From JAXMDT01 sp046348685 (lineage in GTDB: Bacteria > Pseudomonadota > Alphaproteobacteria > Rickettsiales > UBA998), in the NCBI GenBank assembly GCA_046348685.1, contig JAXMDT010000004.1:130743-194742 (forward strand): 64,000 nucleotides of DNA, read 5' to 3'. Made by a program: the position numbers and the translations under genes. The first letter of the stretch is position 1, and the number at the start of each line of letters is the position of its first letter. Shown here one piece after another: positions 53,927 to 64,000 of this stretch. The notes below the pieces were generated by a model that saw only the letters and a program-made list of their open reading frames with translations, had not been told where the DNA came from and made no database searches.

Positions 53927-56077
53927 TTATTTTACATAAAACGATATTTTCTGCGTCGTTACCGTTCCATCTTCGCTCTTGATACGGGCCTGCAATCGAT
54001 GGTGTCCGCGTTGCAGAGGCCAGAGGTAACGCGTTTCGTGTGATGTTATGTTTTCATCGTTTAATAACCATTCAACCGGCGTATGTTCATACACGCCATC
54101 TACTTTGAATTCAAATTTTTGCAGTTCGCGCGGAATACGTGGGTCAACTGCAAGGCGCAGACCTTCGGTTGGACTGACAAGAGAAAAACGGTGTTTTGAA
54201 ATGTGAGGCGCAGGTGAATCGGGTGTATGTTCTGCCATGAAATATTCGCTCCGCGGATAGCAACTTTCTTTTGCTATGACAGAAAGACAGATCTCTTTTT
54301 TCACGAGTTTAGGACTTAGGAAAAGTGGCGTCGTTTTTTTATTTTTATTCAATTCTGAAAAAACACCTCGCAGAACGAGGGCAGGGCCAGCGATTCCAGT
54401 AACGCCATCGGTTGGCGTTTGATCAAGATTACCCATCCAAACACCGACGACATAGCGGCTATCAAACCCGACCGCCCAGGCATCACGATAGTCGGTAGAA
54501 GTGCCGGTCTTGGCCGCGGTCTGAACGGGCAGGTTCAATACGCTGCCGGTGCCGAATTCGCGCCGACGTGCCCATGGATCCGACAGGATATTAGCAATAA
54601 GCGATGCCGATTCCTCCGAAAAGATACGTTGTGATTCGCCCGTATCTCCATCCAGTGTGCTGCGCAATGGACGATAGACACCGCGATGTGCCAGCGCAGC
54701 ATAGCCTTGCACTAATTCCAGCAACGTGACTTCGCCATTACCAAGCGCAAGGCCTTCATCATAAACATCGGCGTTCTGCGTCAGGCTGGAAAACCCCAGA
54801 TCATGCAGCGTGGTCAGGTAATCAACGGCGCCAACAAAACTAATCGTGCGCAGGGCAGGGATATTGAGTGAATTCGCCAATGCCTCGCGCAACGTCACCG
54901 GCCCGTAAAAGGTGTTACTATAATTCTTGAAGCGGTGCAGGCCGTTACCAACAGCTTCGCTAAGTGGCGAATCATTGATGAGCGTCGCCGGAGTCCAGCC
55001 CGCTTCCAATGCTTTGGCATAAAGGAAAGGTTTCAGGGCCGAACCCGGCTGACGCGGCGTGATGACGGCGTTAATCTGATTAGCAGGAGTATCCGCATCC
55101 TGATTACCGCCAACGACCCAGGCAAGAATTTCGCCTGTTTCATGATCGGCAACGAGCGCGGCGGCATTATGTATATTTTTCTTAGCGAGCGATTGTAGCC
55201 GTGTATCAAGCAGATATTGCACACGGCTTTGCACATGCGCGTCGAGCGTTGTGCGGATGCTATGGGACAATAAAGGCTGGCTACGGCGTACATAAGAAAT
55301 AAAATGCGACGCATCGACAGTATTTTCCGGAGGCTGGAGGTGGAAGGCCTCTTGGCGAATCTGCTGAGCGGCTTCTGCTGGTAGCATATTTTGCACGATG
55401 AGTTGCTGGGCTAAACGATTTATTGCGCCGTCAATTTTTTCGGGATGACGATAAAGATCATAGCTACTTGGTGCGCGTGCGAGGACAACCAGTGCCAGCA
55501 TTTCCTTTTGCGATAATGTCGTAAGATCGCGATCGAAATAATAATGGGTTGCCTGTACGATACCACGGCGGTTGGAAGCATAAGGAATCTGGTTCAAATA
55601 GAATTCTAATATGTCGGATTTGCGGTATTGTGTTTCAAGCGATGCCGCTTCAAATCCTTCGAGCCATTTGGACCAGAGATTGCGCGGACGTGGATGCAGC
55701 ATACGCACCACCTGCTCGGTAATAGTGCTGGCGCCGCGCGCGCTGCGGCCGGTAATATTCTGTTTTAGGGCACCAAGCCGCGCCTGCCAATCGACACCGT
55801 GATGCTGATAAAAGCGTTTGTCTTCCGACAGCAGAAAAGCACGTTTCAGAAAATCTGGAATGCGGTAAAGCGGCATGTGATCATAGGTATTCCAGCGGTT
55901 CTGATACGATATGCTAAGCGGCAGGCCAGTACGGTCTGTCACCTGAATATGCTGCGCATCGGAAATCACCTGGCGGAGGCTTTTATCTACCGGCTGCAGG
56001 TCATAAAGCGTTTTTAAGGAGAAAGCGGCACTAACCAGGATGACGCCAAACAAAAAGTATGAAAATTTACGTTTCAT
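53927..56077 (-). CDS. pbpC: Penicillin-binding protein 1C
   Basis: 716-aa bifunctional peptidoglycan synthase anchored by one N-terminal helix (~8-24). Glycosyltransferase GT51 motifs: EDKRFYQHHGVDW (85-97), GASTITEQ (115-122) and RKSDILEFYLN. Transpeptidase motifs: SALK in PGSALKPFLY, SLN, and KTG in AKTGTS. A C-terminal BiPBP_C beta domain (~620-716) is present. It follows the alpha-2-macroglobulin gene by 19 bp, the standard pbpC-yfhM pairing. Confidence 0.93.
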   Translation of the reverse strand: MKRKFSYFLFGVILVSAAFSLKTLYDLQPVDKSLRQVISDAQHIQVTDRTGLPLSISYQNRWNTYDHMPLYRIPDFLKRAFLLSEDKRFYQHHGVDWQARLGALKQNITGRSARGASTITEQVVRMLHPRPRNLWSKWLEGFEAASLETQYRKSDILEFYLNQIPYASNRRGIVQATHYYFDRDLTTLSQKEMLALVVLARAPSSYDLYRHPEKIDGAINRLAQQLIVQNMLPAEAAQQIRQEAFHLQPPENTVDASHFISYVRRSQPLLSHSIRTTLDAHVQSRVQYLLDTRLQSLAKKNIHNAAALVADHETGEILAWVVGGNQDADTPANQINAVITPRQPGSALKPFLYAKALEAGWTPATLINDSPLSEAVGNGLHRFKNYSNTFYGPVTLREALANSLNIPALRTISFVGAVDYLTTLHDLGFSSLTQNADVYDEGLALGNGEVTLLELVQGYAALAHRGVYRPLRSTLDGDTGESQRIFSEESASLIANILSDPWARRREFGTGSVLNLPVQTAAKTGTSTDYRDAWAVGFDSRYVVGVWMGNLDQTPTDGVTGIAGPALVLRGVFSELNKNKKTTPLFLSPKLVKKEICLSVIAKESCYPRSEYFMAEHTPDSPAPHISKHRFSLVSPTEGLRLAVDPRIPRELQKFEFKVDGVYEHTPVEWLLNDENITSHETRYLWPLQRGHHRLQARIKSEDGTVTTQKISFYVK

Positions 56078-56096
56078 AGATTCAGATCGCCGGCTG

Positions 56097-59000
56097 CTAT
56101 TTGCCTACAACCGTCAGCTGTTCGGTGATGCCTTTGCCGAAAACATCCGGATCGTACATTTCCTCCGCGTGGGCAGGCATAACGGTGAATGTTCCCGGTG
56201 CGATAGCCTGTGCGGTATAGGATAGGTGATAATTACCGGCGGGAAGGTAGTCGGAGTAATAGCGCACCGAATCATGGCGTATTTCCTGATGGTAGAAACT
56301 CCATCGCGAAACGTCATATTCCATCCAGTCGCCGTATTTAAACCACCAGGCGCCGCCAGCGGCTTCAAACTCCCCTTTATTCGCATCGACGGAAGATGTG
56401 TTGGCGAGATCGCGGTTTATCGGTTCAAGTCCGCCCGGCACAGCATCGTCAACGACAACGAAGTTACGCGCAGTAGCCAGCGACAGGTAGAGATCGACGC
56501 GCACCAGTTCGCCGCGTTTTATCCGGATCGGATTTTTTAGAAGCGTCCATTTGCCGTCGCGTTCAACGCTATATTCGCGCGTAAGTTCGATTCCGGCATT
56601 AGTCGGTTTATCAAAGTCACTTTTTGGCGCGTATGAGAGGCGTGTTGCATAATACAGTCTGCCTCCACCGCTACGGTTAATGCCAACAGTTGCTTTTGTG
56701 CCAGGATCGGTTGCCACTAGTGGCCGCTCAAAGGTCAGCGGTTTATCCGTAAAGGCATTGAAAGCGCCTTCGCCGAATGAAGTACCGTTTATATCGGCCT
56801 TAACGGTCATGGCAGGAGCTGTTTTTTCATAGATACGGCTGAATTCGATCAGCGCATTCATACAGAACATGTTTTCCTGCGTGTTTTCCCAATGATCGCG
56901 GCTGCCGCGGCTTTGGGTGATCGTTCGCACAAGTTTGAATGGCACATCACCAACAAGCTCTTTGTCTTCCGGTGTTTCGCCGTATTGGGTAAACGCATCG
57001 AGAATTGCGCAATTATCACGCAGCGGCGTCGCTAAAATGCGCGTATAGCTGTCATCCAGCGTTTCATTGAACGAAAATTTACCACCGCTCTGCGAAGCAT
57101 GAGCCAGAATCATTTTGCTGACTTCCGCAGCCAGTTTTTCACCGCCGGATACATTGAGAGCCGCCTCTAAAAAATGTGTTTGCCCAAACAGGCTCATTTC
57201 TTTGACGTGTGGATGATAACGTTCAAGGTCGTCGAGTGAAATTTTACCGGTTTCTGAAAGCGCGGCCAATGCTACAGCGCGAACCGTGGAGCGCATGCCT
57301 TCCGAGTAGAAATCCGGTACAGCATCGCGGCGCAGGAGTTCAAGCAGGTATCGGTGCAGACGCGTTTCGACTTCTGCCGGAACCGTATAACCGCTCTGCC
57401 GCAGCCAGTTGAAGGCAAGTGCGGTATAGGCGCTGAGATAGGGGTCAGCGTATTCATCGTCAGGAACAAAATAAGCCATACCGCCATTCGGAGCCTGAAA
57501 ATTAGCGGCCTCGGAAAGCATTTTGTCCGGCAGGCCATCACTGTCTTTCCAAAAATTCTTTTCCATGTAAGGTTTTAGATTTTTATAATGCGCTGCCATC
57601 GTGCCGCGCGTCAGTTTCTGTTCCCAGCACGTATACGGATAATCGCGCAAATATCGGAATGCGCCGTCGACATTGGCAATCACAGTGGGTGTGGCTACCA
57701 CGCTTACGCTACCGACGTCCGTTTCAATATTTTCCGGAAAGAGTATAGATGTTTCCGCATGATCTTTTTCGGTCGTGCCGTAGGTTGCCGCAGTAACCAG
57801 CGAGCGGCGTTTTTCCACTTTCAGCGTCTGCTCCATGCCGTCGCTGTCGGACGCATCGCTGGCACGCGCGGTAAAGTGAATGAAACCGCTCAGTGTATCG
57901 CGGTCAGCTTTTACCGGCAGCGCTTTGACAGGCATCGATACCGTTTCGCGTTTATAGGGCTCCAGCGTGATTTCTTTAATGAGTTCAGCGGGTGTTTTAC
58001 TGATGTCAATCAGCCCATCAGCGTGCAATGTAACCGTAAGGGTGCGTTTTTTGTCGGTACGGTTCATAATGCTGAAACCGGCTTCGAACATATCGCCTTC
58101 ATTGACTTGATTGGGCATGACAGGGCGGACTTCGGTAGGGCGGTTGACCTTAAAGCTGGCATCGCCCAAGCCGAATCTGTCAGTAGGCGTGACGGCAATC
58201 GCCAGCACGCGCCAACCGGTGAGATTGTCAGGAACTTCGAAGTTTATGGTTGCATCGCCTTTGGCATCGGTTTTTAGAGAAGGATTCCAGTAGCTGACGA
58301 ATTTGAAAAGACTGCGCATGCTAAGATCGCTGCCGCCGTCACCGCCCGGATTGGCGCCTTTTTTCTCGAATTTCTGCCGTCCCACCAATCGCGTTAGCAA
58401 ACTGTAGTTACGCAAATCCAGGCTATCGAGCGTATAGAAACCACGATAGGGATCATAGTAGGATTTACCGCCAGCAACCAGATCGAGTACCGCTTCGTCG
58501 AGTACGGCCACGGCAAGTTCAATCGGTTCTTTAGTACCTGGCTTTTTCGGTTCGGCATGTAGTGTTACGGTAACTTTATCGCGTGGACGGTAAACATCTT
58601 TATCCGGCTTGGCAGTAACCGTCATTTCCTTGTAGGCATCGTTTACCGGTACGCTGATATAGCCCATGCGGAAGGCAGGTTTGCCGAGGTCTACCTGGCC
58701 TTCGCCCAGCGGTTTTTCAACACGCGGTGAGACAACGGTGACGGAAAGATAATAGCCTGGCAGATAGTCGGGCTTCACGGGAAACTCTACGACCGGCGTG
58801 CTGCTGTCGAAGGTCTGCACGAAACGATCGATAATCCCATAACGCTCAATCGTGATTAACGCCTTCGCGCCCGGGAAGGGGTTTTTAATGAGATAACGCG
58901 CCGTGTCACCGACATGATACTCAGTTTTTTCCGGTACAATGGTTAGATAAGAATCGCTGTCCTGATTCCAGAGCACGAAATCGCTACCCGTCGCCCAGAT

Positions 59001-59123
59001 GGATAGCATGGACGAATGCGTACGGCCCTTCGTGTCCTTAACGGCAGCCGTCAGTTTATATGTGCCTGCCGCCTTCGCGCTGAAGGTGCAGGTTGCACGC
59101 CCGCAGAAGAGGTACCAGTGCAT
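56097..59123 (-). pseudogene. Alpha-2-macroglobulin, C-terminal portion
   Basis: 1008 aa. It contains MG and alpha-2-macroglobulin domains, the thioester motif C-W-E-Q (in PYTCWEQKL) that covalently traps attacking proteases, and the C-terminal receptor-like domain. The N-terminus lacks a proper start: the true gene continues from the piece ending at 59393. Near 59100 the frame runs ...ATCTFSAKAAGTYKLTAAVKD. Periplasmic defence partner of PBP1C. Confidence 0.82.
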
Positions 59124-59392
59124 TCACCGATTTTTCCGCCAGTATTGTAGTTGGTGATGTAGGCATTACCGGCGCCCAGCGACTCTCGAGCGGCGGTGTG
59201 ACTTCACTGCTCAATATTGATGGTGACCGCCTGTAGCACCGCTGGCGACGCTAACGCTGGCATCGTGGCGATATACTGGATGTTAGCCGGTTTGCCTGCC
59301 TGATAAATCCATTCGGTGCTACATAGCCCGACCAAAGCGATCAACGCCGACATAATCCATCCATTGATCCGAAGCGATAATATTTCCCCCGG

Positions 59393-62074
59393 TCATCCCT
59401 GCGGCGCTTTCACCGTCAGCGTGCCGTAAACAATATTGGGCGTGCCGGTGCTGAAAGTAGTGTTGAGCTCGCCTTTATCGTTAAGCGGCGTGATCGCCTG
59501 GAAAAGCTGCTGGCTTTTCGTTTCATCGGCATAACTATCGAAAGAGAATGCCTGTGCCAGAGGGTGCTTTGAATAAAAGGGCTGGCTGTCGAGAATAGCG
59601 GTGATTCGGGCTGAAGCGTCTGTGTAAGCGCCGCCGGAATGCAGTACCGCAGCGGTCGCTACAGCAACATTCTGCTCCGGGCCGAATAAATCGCCATTAA
59701 GGTCGGTGGTAACTTTAAAAGCGGAAGGAGTGAAGTCGCTGACTAACACGCGCATCGGCGTCCAGGTACGTGCAGTGTCGCTATCATCCTTGGGGGACAA
59801 GTCTGTATAAGCAGGTTTCAAAACAAAATTATACCAGCCGACAGCTCCATGCTCTGGTATCTTATACTCACCACTATAACCGCCGAATGCATCGAGTTTT
59901 ACAGTACTCAATGTTTCAACAGCTTTTCCGGTCGGATCCGTAATGGTTAAGGTATAGCCTTCCTTCGGCGCCGGAATGAGTGTACGATCATCCTGGTTGC
60001 GTACATAGAATTTATATTGAATCGTATCACCGGCACGGTAGATACCCTGCGCAGTAGTTCCCCACGTGCGCAAATGACCATATTTCAACTCAACATTGTC
60101 AAACATGGTTTCGTTTGAGGCACGCCAGGTATCGATCGAGAAATCATTGTTCAGCGGAATGATGGCGATGTCCTTGCCTTTGTCGACGCGCACGAAGAGT
60201 TTCGGCTCATCATCCTTCCAGCTACGCGAGAGCACCAGATCGGGATCAAGCACGTTAGTGCCGGGCAGACTGGCAAGACCTTCCGTATCTGTTACGGATG
60301 AGGCGAGTACGGGCTTTGGCAGACCCATCGTCGTCAATGTATCCTGGTAAACAGACAGTTTTGCATCGGCAACGGGTTGGCCCGTTGCAAAATCTGTAAC
60401 CCAAACCAATGTACTGAAGTGCCCGAGTTTTACATGCACCTGATATGGCGTGACTTCGGCGAAAAGCCGGCGTTCATAATCTTCCTTGCCGATAATATCC
60501 GGCTCGGTATCAAGATAACCAAACAATGCGCCGGAAGCACCTCCAAGCGCCTTGCGGACGCCAAACGGAATTGCAAATTGAAGGTCGCGCACTTTGGCGG
60601 GCGTGACCGTGTGCGATTGATTTTCTTTCAAGCCATCGGCGGTGATACTGCGAAAATCTAGCGTGGCGGTGTTCAGATTGGTAACATAGAGAGGAAGTTC
60701 GCTATCGATTTCTTTTTCTAAAATTGCTTCATGATGAAGTATTTCAAAATTCGGTTTACGGTGATCAGTGGCAAACTGGATGGCTGGGGGCAAAGAAAGC
60801 ACACGGCCAAACTCATCTTTCAAAACGCTAAGTTTAGGTTTTTCTTCTGAGCTGAAAAACGCGACGATCTTATCCCACAAGCGGGCAAAAAACCCTTTTT
60901 CCTCCTCTTTCAATGAGACAGTGTAAGCAGCATCCGCTTTAAAAACGGAAGGGAGGTAAATATCGTAGGTATTATCTTTGCGGTAGGCTTGACCAAGGCT
61001 GGAATAATCAGTGACCTCGCCCCAGGGATCATAGTCTTTCCTGCCACCGGACAAATCCGGCTTGAATAAAACCGCTTCTTTCGCCTCCGAACGCATCACC
61101 GGCGAGCTGAAAGCGAGCGATATATACCCTAAGGGGTTGCATTTTTCAGTATCACTCTGCGTTTGTCCGGGTGCAATAATAACAGGCTTATCCCTATTGG
61201 TAACGCATTTGACGCCAATAAATTTAAACTCGGGGAATGTGAAAAACTGTACTGTTTCACGTTCGCCGACTCCCATTTCCAAACCTGAGGCTGATACAAG
61301 TCCCGGCTCAATACGCATGCTGATCGCGCTATCAAGCGGCAACTCGTTTGCCGGAGATACCAACCAGACACGCCGTGTCTCGATGCCATTTTTACTGCCG
61401 ACTTGATCGTCACTCTTGCGCGGCTTGGCATCTGTATTAATCATCGCCATTTTTTCGCCTGGCAGCGGAAGGTAAACAGGCGGTTCTTCGTCATCAGGAT
61501 CAGGCGTTGCTACAAGAGAAAAACGCTGATCGGTCTTTTCGCTCCGTGTCAGGTAAAGATGCTGGTCAACTGACTGTTTTGTTACCGGTTGATTGAAAAC
61601 CACGCGAATCACAGGGGTGCCGGGCGATTTCCAGGTCTTGAACCAGGAATAACGCACATCGGGGCGTTCCGTTATGAAAGAATGATGCTGCGCTTCGGCT
61701 AAAGTGACTCCGTCTTCGGCACGAATGCCGGGATTGATGGTCAAATCGTACTTAGTGGCTTGTGCAAGCATATCCTTCTCGCCGAGATTGCACGAGAGGG
61801 AGGATGTATCGAGCCACCGCCATTCACATTTAAGAGGCGGCGTTATCGTGATCGGGATTTCTTCAGAAGCGCGCTCCATGCGTCCAAGTGGAACCACAGG
61901 GCGATTGAATTCGAGGACGATCTGACGTCCGGCAGGGACATCTAGCCCTTCCGGTGTGATGCGCAAAATACGCAATTCTTTTTCCTGGTTTTCGGCTGAA
62001 TCGAGTGCGGCGAATGCAGTAGAAGGCAGGCCCAGAAAAAGGGCCGACAGAAAGGCAAGGGTGCGAATATGCAT
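59393..62074 (-). pseudogene. Alpha-2-macroglobulin, N-terminal portion
   Basis: 893 aa. Signal peptide (MHIRTLAFLSALFLGLPSTAFA) and many MG domains, e.g. GLDVPAGRQIVLEFNRPVVPLGRMER and LPLYVTNLNTATLDFRSI. It stops at APQG where frameshifts begin. Pieces in other frames across 59124-59392 (SDQWMDYV; STEWIYQAGKPANIQYIATM; GNAYITNYNTGGKIGECTG) bridge to the C-terminal piece, giving ~1,990 aa in all, in range for bacterial alpha-2-macroglobulins. Confidence 0.82.
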
Positions 62075-62136
62075 GGGAATAATCGTTGTGCAGGAAGCGC
62101 AACTATAGAGACTCTGTAAAAGAAGGCAATGGGGAT

Positions 62137-63318
62137 TTAGCGGGCAAGCTCGTCATGAGGATTGCCGGGATTGCCCACACAAGTGGAGCGAAATGCCGCC
62201 AGAGAACCACTGTGAGCTGCAGTCCCAAGTTGGTGATCACCGTCCGCTAATTCGTCGAAATATGAGTAATAAAGCACTTTGTTGGCGTCGTCTTTCACCC
62301 ACGTGCATAAATTCCGGATGAAAGTCGCGTTGTCGCCGCCACCGCGCGTATCCGGTGGCAGGCTGGACCATATTGCCCATTCCGAAATGCCGATAGGTTT
62401 TCCAACGGAATCGGCGAACGATTTTAACTTATTCAGCACAGGCTGTGTCCGCCGCTCCCACCGGCAATCCCCACTTGCGCGGCAGGCGGCATCACTGGAA
62501 TAAAACGCATCGTAAACATCCGTCGCGACGACGTCGACGAATTCATTGCCAGGCCATGCTGCCTGTATTGCCTCTGGTTTTCCATCCTGATGGAAATTCC
62601 ATTCATAAATAAATTTATTTTCGGGGTAAACTGCCTGAACGCTTGCCACAAAATTACGGAAGCAACCCCGGTATGCAACGGATTTTTCTAACACGTTATT
62701 GGTTCCCCACGGCCACCCCTGCAGCGTAAACTCCCAACCGGGACGTATGATCATGCTAGTGACGCCCTGCGCTTTCATACTGGAGCCGAATGCTTTGAAG
62801 TAATCGTTAAATAGGCCTGCAGCGCATTTGGACAGCCCAGCGCCACGCGCGCCTTCTTCTTGCGGTATGAAAGAGAGCGAAAGCAAAATCATCATGTTTG
62901 GATTGGAATTAGATGCGGCAACCGTTCGCGCCCATTGCTTGTTGCTACCGACAAAGTTGCTCCATCCACCGGACCTGCCATTAAATAGTGTTTTGATCTT
63001 GGTAGGCACGCCCGTATATCCTTGGAACGTTGTCGGCGAGCCGCTGGTTCCGAGGAACGGCTTTCCGAAGCTGGCTGGATTAAGTGGTATGCGCCCAGCT
63101 ACAAGTCCACAATCCGGGCAATATTCTACGGCAGGGGGCATGGGTTTGGGTTTTGGTGGCAATTTGACGCTGCCCATGCATTTATCTTCTTTGAATACGG
63201 CAGGAACGCCCTCGCTGGCAATCTGGCAGTGATGCTCTTCAGCAGTTTTGGAAATATTTAGAGGTAAATCCTTTTGAGGAACAAGTAAGCTCAAAGCGAT
63301 CCATGGCCATAGCATCAT
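62137..63318 (-). CDS. GH26-like glycoside hydrolase, secreted
   Basis: 393 aa. Hydrophobic N-terminus (MMLWPWIALSLLVPQ) and a Pro-rich segment (residues 50-65). The barrel carries the GH26-type acid/base E196 in RPGWEF and nucleophile E313 in ISEWA, plus cysteine pairs consistent with a periplasmic or extracellular protein. GH26 enzymes act on beta-mannans and related glucans; the substrate is not readable here. Could be a non-catalytic relative. Confidence 0.75.
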   Translation of the reverse strand: MMLWPWIALSLLVPQKDLPLNISKTAEEHHCQIASEGVPAVFKEDKCMGSVKLPPKPKPMPPAVEYCPDCGLVAGRIPLNPASFGKPFLGTSGSPTTFQGYTGVPTKIKTLFNGRSGGWSNFVGSNKQWARTVAASNSNPNMMILLSLSFIPQEEGARGAGLSKCAAGLFNDYFKAFGSSMKAQGVTSMIIRPGWEFTLQGWPWGTNNVLEKSVAYRGCFRNFVASVQAVYPENKFIYEWNFHQDGKPEAIQAAWPGNEFVDVVATDVYDAFYSSDAACRASGDCRWERRTQPVLNKLKSFADSVGKPIGISEWAIWSSLPPDTRGGGDNATFIRNLCTWVKDDANKVLYYSYFDELADGDHQLGTAAHSGSLAAFRSTCVGNPGNPHDELAR

Positions 63319-63386
63319 GCCGTATTATACCTGAGAATTAGAAAAAATTAAATATATATACTCGGAAATAAATAGCGTCCCGAAAG

Positions 63387-63794
63387 CTATTTTGGATTAA
63401 ATTTCAATGCAATGCCATTGGTGCAATAGCGCAAACCCGTCGGCGCCGGGCCATCTTCGAAGACATGCCCCAGATGTCCTCCGCATTTTGCACAATGATA
63501 TTCAGTGCGTGGTGAAGCTAGTTTATGGTCAGTCTTTGTTTCAATACTGCCTGGCATAGCATCAAAAAAACTTGGCCATCCGGTACCGCTATCATATTTG
63601 GCATCAGAGGCGAATAATTCATGCCCGCAACCTGCACAAACGAATGTTCCTTGACGTTTTTCGCTATTGAGTGGGCTGGAAAAGGGATGCTCTGTTCCTT
63701 CTTTTCGCAGCACCGCGAATTGTTCGGGTGTCAGGCAAATCTTCCATTCTTTTTCATCTTTTGGCATGGAATTTAAAGTATCGTCATTTGACAT
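63387..63794 (-). CDS. msrB: Peptide-methionine (R)-S-oxide reductase
   Basis: 135 aa. Zinc cysteines C53, C56, C101 and C104 and catalytic Cys124 in LRYCTNGIAL are all present, with the GTGWPSFF and HLGHVFEDGP motifs. It repairs oxidised methionine in the cytoplasm. Preceded by AGGAG. Confidence 0.95.
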   Translation of the reverse strand: MSNDDTLNSMPKDEKEWKICLTPEQFAVLRKEGTEHPFSSPLNSEKRQGTFVCAGCGHELFASDAKYDSGTGWPSFFDAMPGSIETKTDHKLASPRTEYHCAKCGGHLGHVFEDGPAPTGLRYCTNGIALKFNPK

Positions 63795-63935
63795 ATATTT
63801 CTCCTAAAACTGTACTTAGGTTCTTTTTACTATTTTTGCCAGTCCATCCAATGGTGAACTTATGCTTTTTACTGCATTTTGAGTGAAAGTCGAGTGATGG
63901 TCATTCGATTCATTTCAAACCACAAGGAGTCTGTT

Positions 63936-64000
63936 ATGAATAAAGAACAAGCTCAAGGAAACTGGAACCAGTTCAAAGGTAAAATCAAAGAAACCTGGGG
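63936..64000 (+). CDS. CsbD family protein (5' end only)
   Basis: The frame begins MNKEQAQGNWNQFKGKIKE, typical of the small hydrophilic CsbD/YjbJ stress proteins (~60-70 aa). AAGGAG lies 6 nt upstream of the ATG. Only 21 codons lie in the window. Confidence 0.8.
   Translation, partial: MNKEQAQGNWNQFKGKIKETW

Noticed and set aside
53915..53930. 16-bp perfect palindrome ATAAAATGCATTTTAT at the pbpC stop as a terminator
   Set aside because: No GC in the stem beyond two bases and no convincing T-run; short AT palindromes are expected.
63370..63392. AAATAGC...GCTATTT hairpin after msrB as a terminator
   Set aside because: Seven AT-rich pairs with a 9-nt loop are too weak to call.

Overview
The window is a chromosomal segment of an alphaproteobacterium with intermediate base composition. 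I base this on a Ros/MucR regulator, a cysteine-free alphaproteobacterial-type Fur, a PAS_5 protein, the ptsP-lysC pair, the addA-trxA...folC block, SdhE beside mfd, Caulobacter-style Tad/Cpa pilus genes, and CtrA-like TTAA-N7-TTAA sites in front of the pilus genes. I cannot name the species. I found no rRNA, tRNA, CRISPR array or insertion sequence.

Layout. 1-4257 (minus): lysC, a nitronate monooxygenase-like flavoprotein and ptsP (cut by the window edge). 4303-6787: an AT-rich accessory patch with a solitary phage terminase large subunit and a divergent unknown protein. 6839-7294: mucR. 7533-14645 (plus): a tight run fur-olsB-olsA-ddpX(frameshifted)-addA-trxA-truncated glutamine-synthetase-like gene, combining metal regulation, ornithine-lipid synthesis, a peptidoglycan dipeptide hydrolase and recombination. 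14642-16499 (minus): four small genes of unknown function lying between trxA and folC. 16613-20453 (plus): folC, a PAS_5 protein, an unknown acidic protein, pstS and a secreted small protein. 20459-30793: parE, mfd, sdhE, a PAS/degenerate-GGDEF protein, recG and a 57-aa ORF.

30901-40483 (minus) is an envelope-lipid block: a four-gene Mla-type lipid ABC transporter (STAS-MlaE, MlaF, MlaD, lipoprotein), an Aas-like acyltransferase/acyl-ACP synthetase, an LplT-like MFS protein, and a DUF2339 membrane protein broken by several frameshifts. A divergent TetR regulator with two near-identical operator half-sites follows at 40528-41177.

41283-53818 is a Tad (tight adherence) type IVc pilus locus in two convergent transcription units: TadE-like, TadE-like, TadG-like and TadD-like genes on plus; cpaB-cpaC-cpaD-cpaE-cpaF-tadB-tadC on minus. 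An EAL-domain protein with altered catalytic residues lies just upstream of cpaB. No Flp pilin or CpaA prepilin peptidase gene is present here. Both pilus promoters carry CtrA-like motifs, suggesting cell-cycle control.

53927-63794 (minus) holds a penicillin-binding protein 1C with its partner alpha-2-macroglobulin (broken by clustered indels near 59.1-59.4 kb), a GH26-like secreted protein and msrB. A CsbD-family gene begins at the right edge.

Three genes (ddpX, DUF2339, alpha-2-macroglobulin) are broken by small indels. Either the sequence has local errors or this genome is losing these functions; read evidence is needed to decide. The least explained parts are the terminase/unknown pair, the trxA-folC insertion, and the paired degenerate cyclic-di-GMP proteins.
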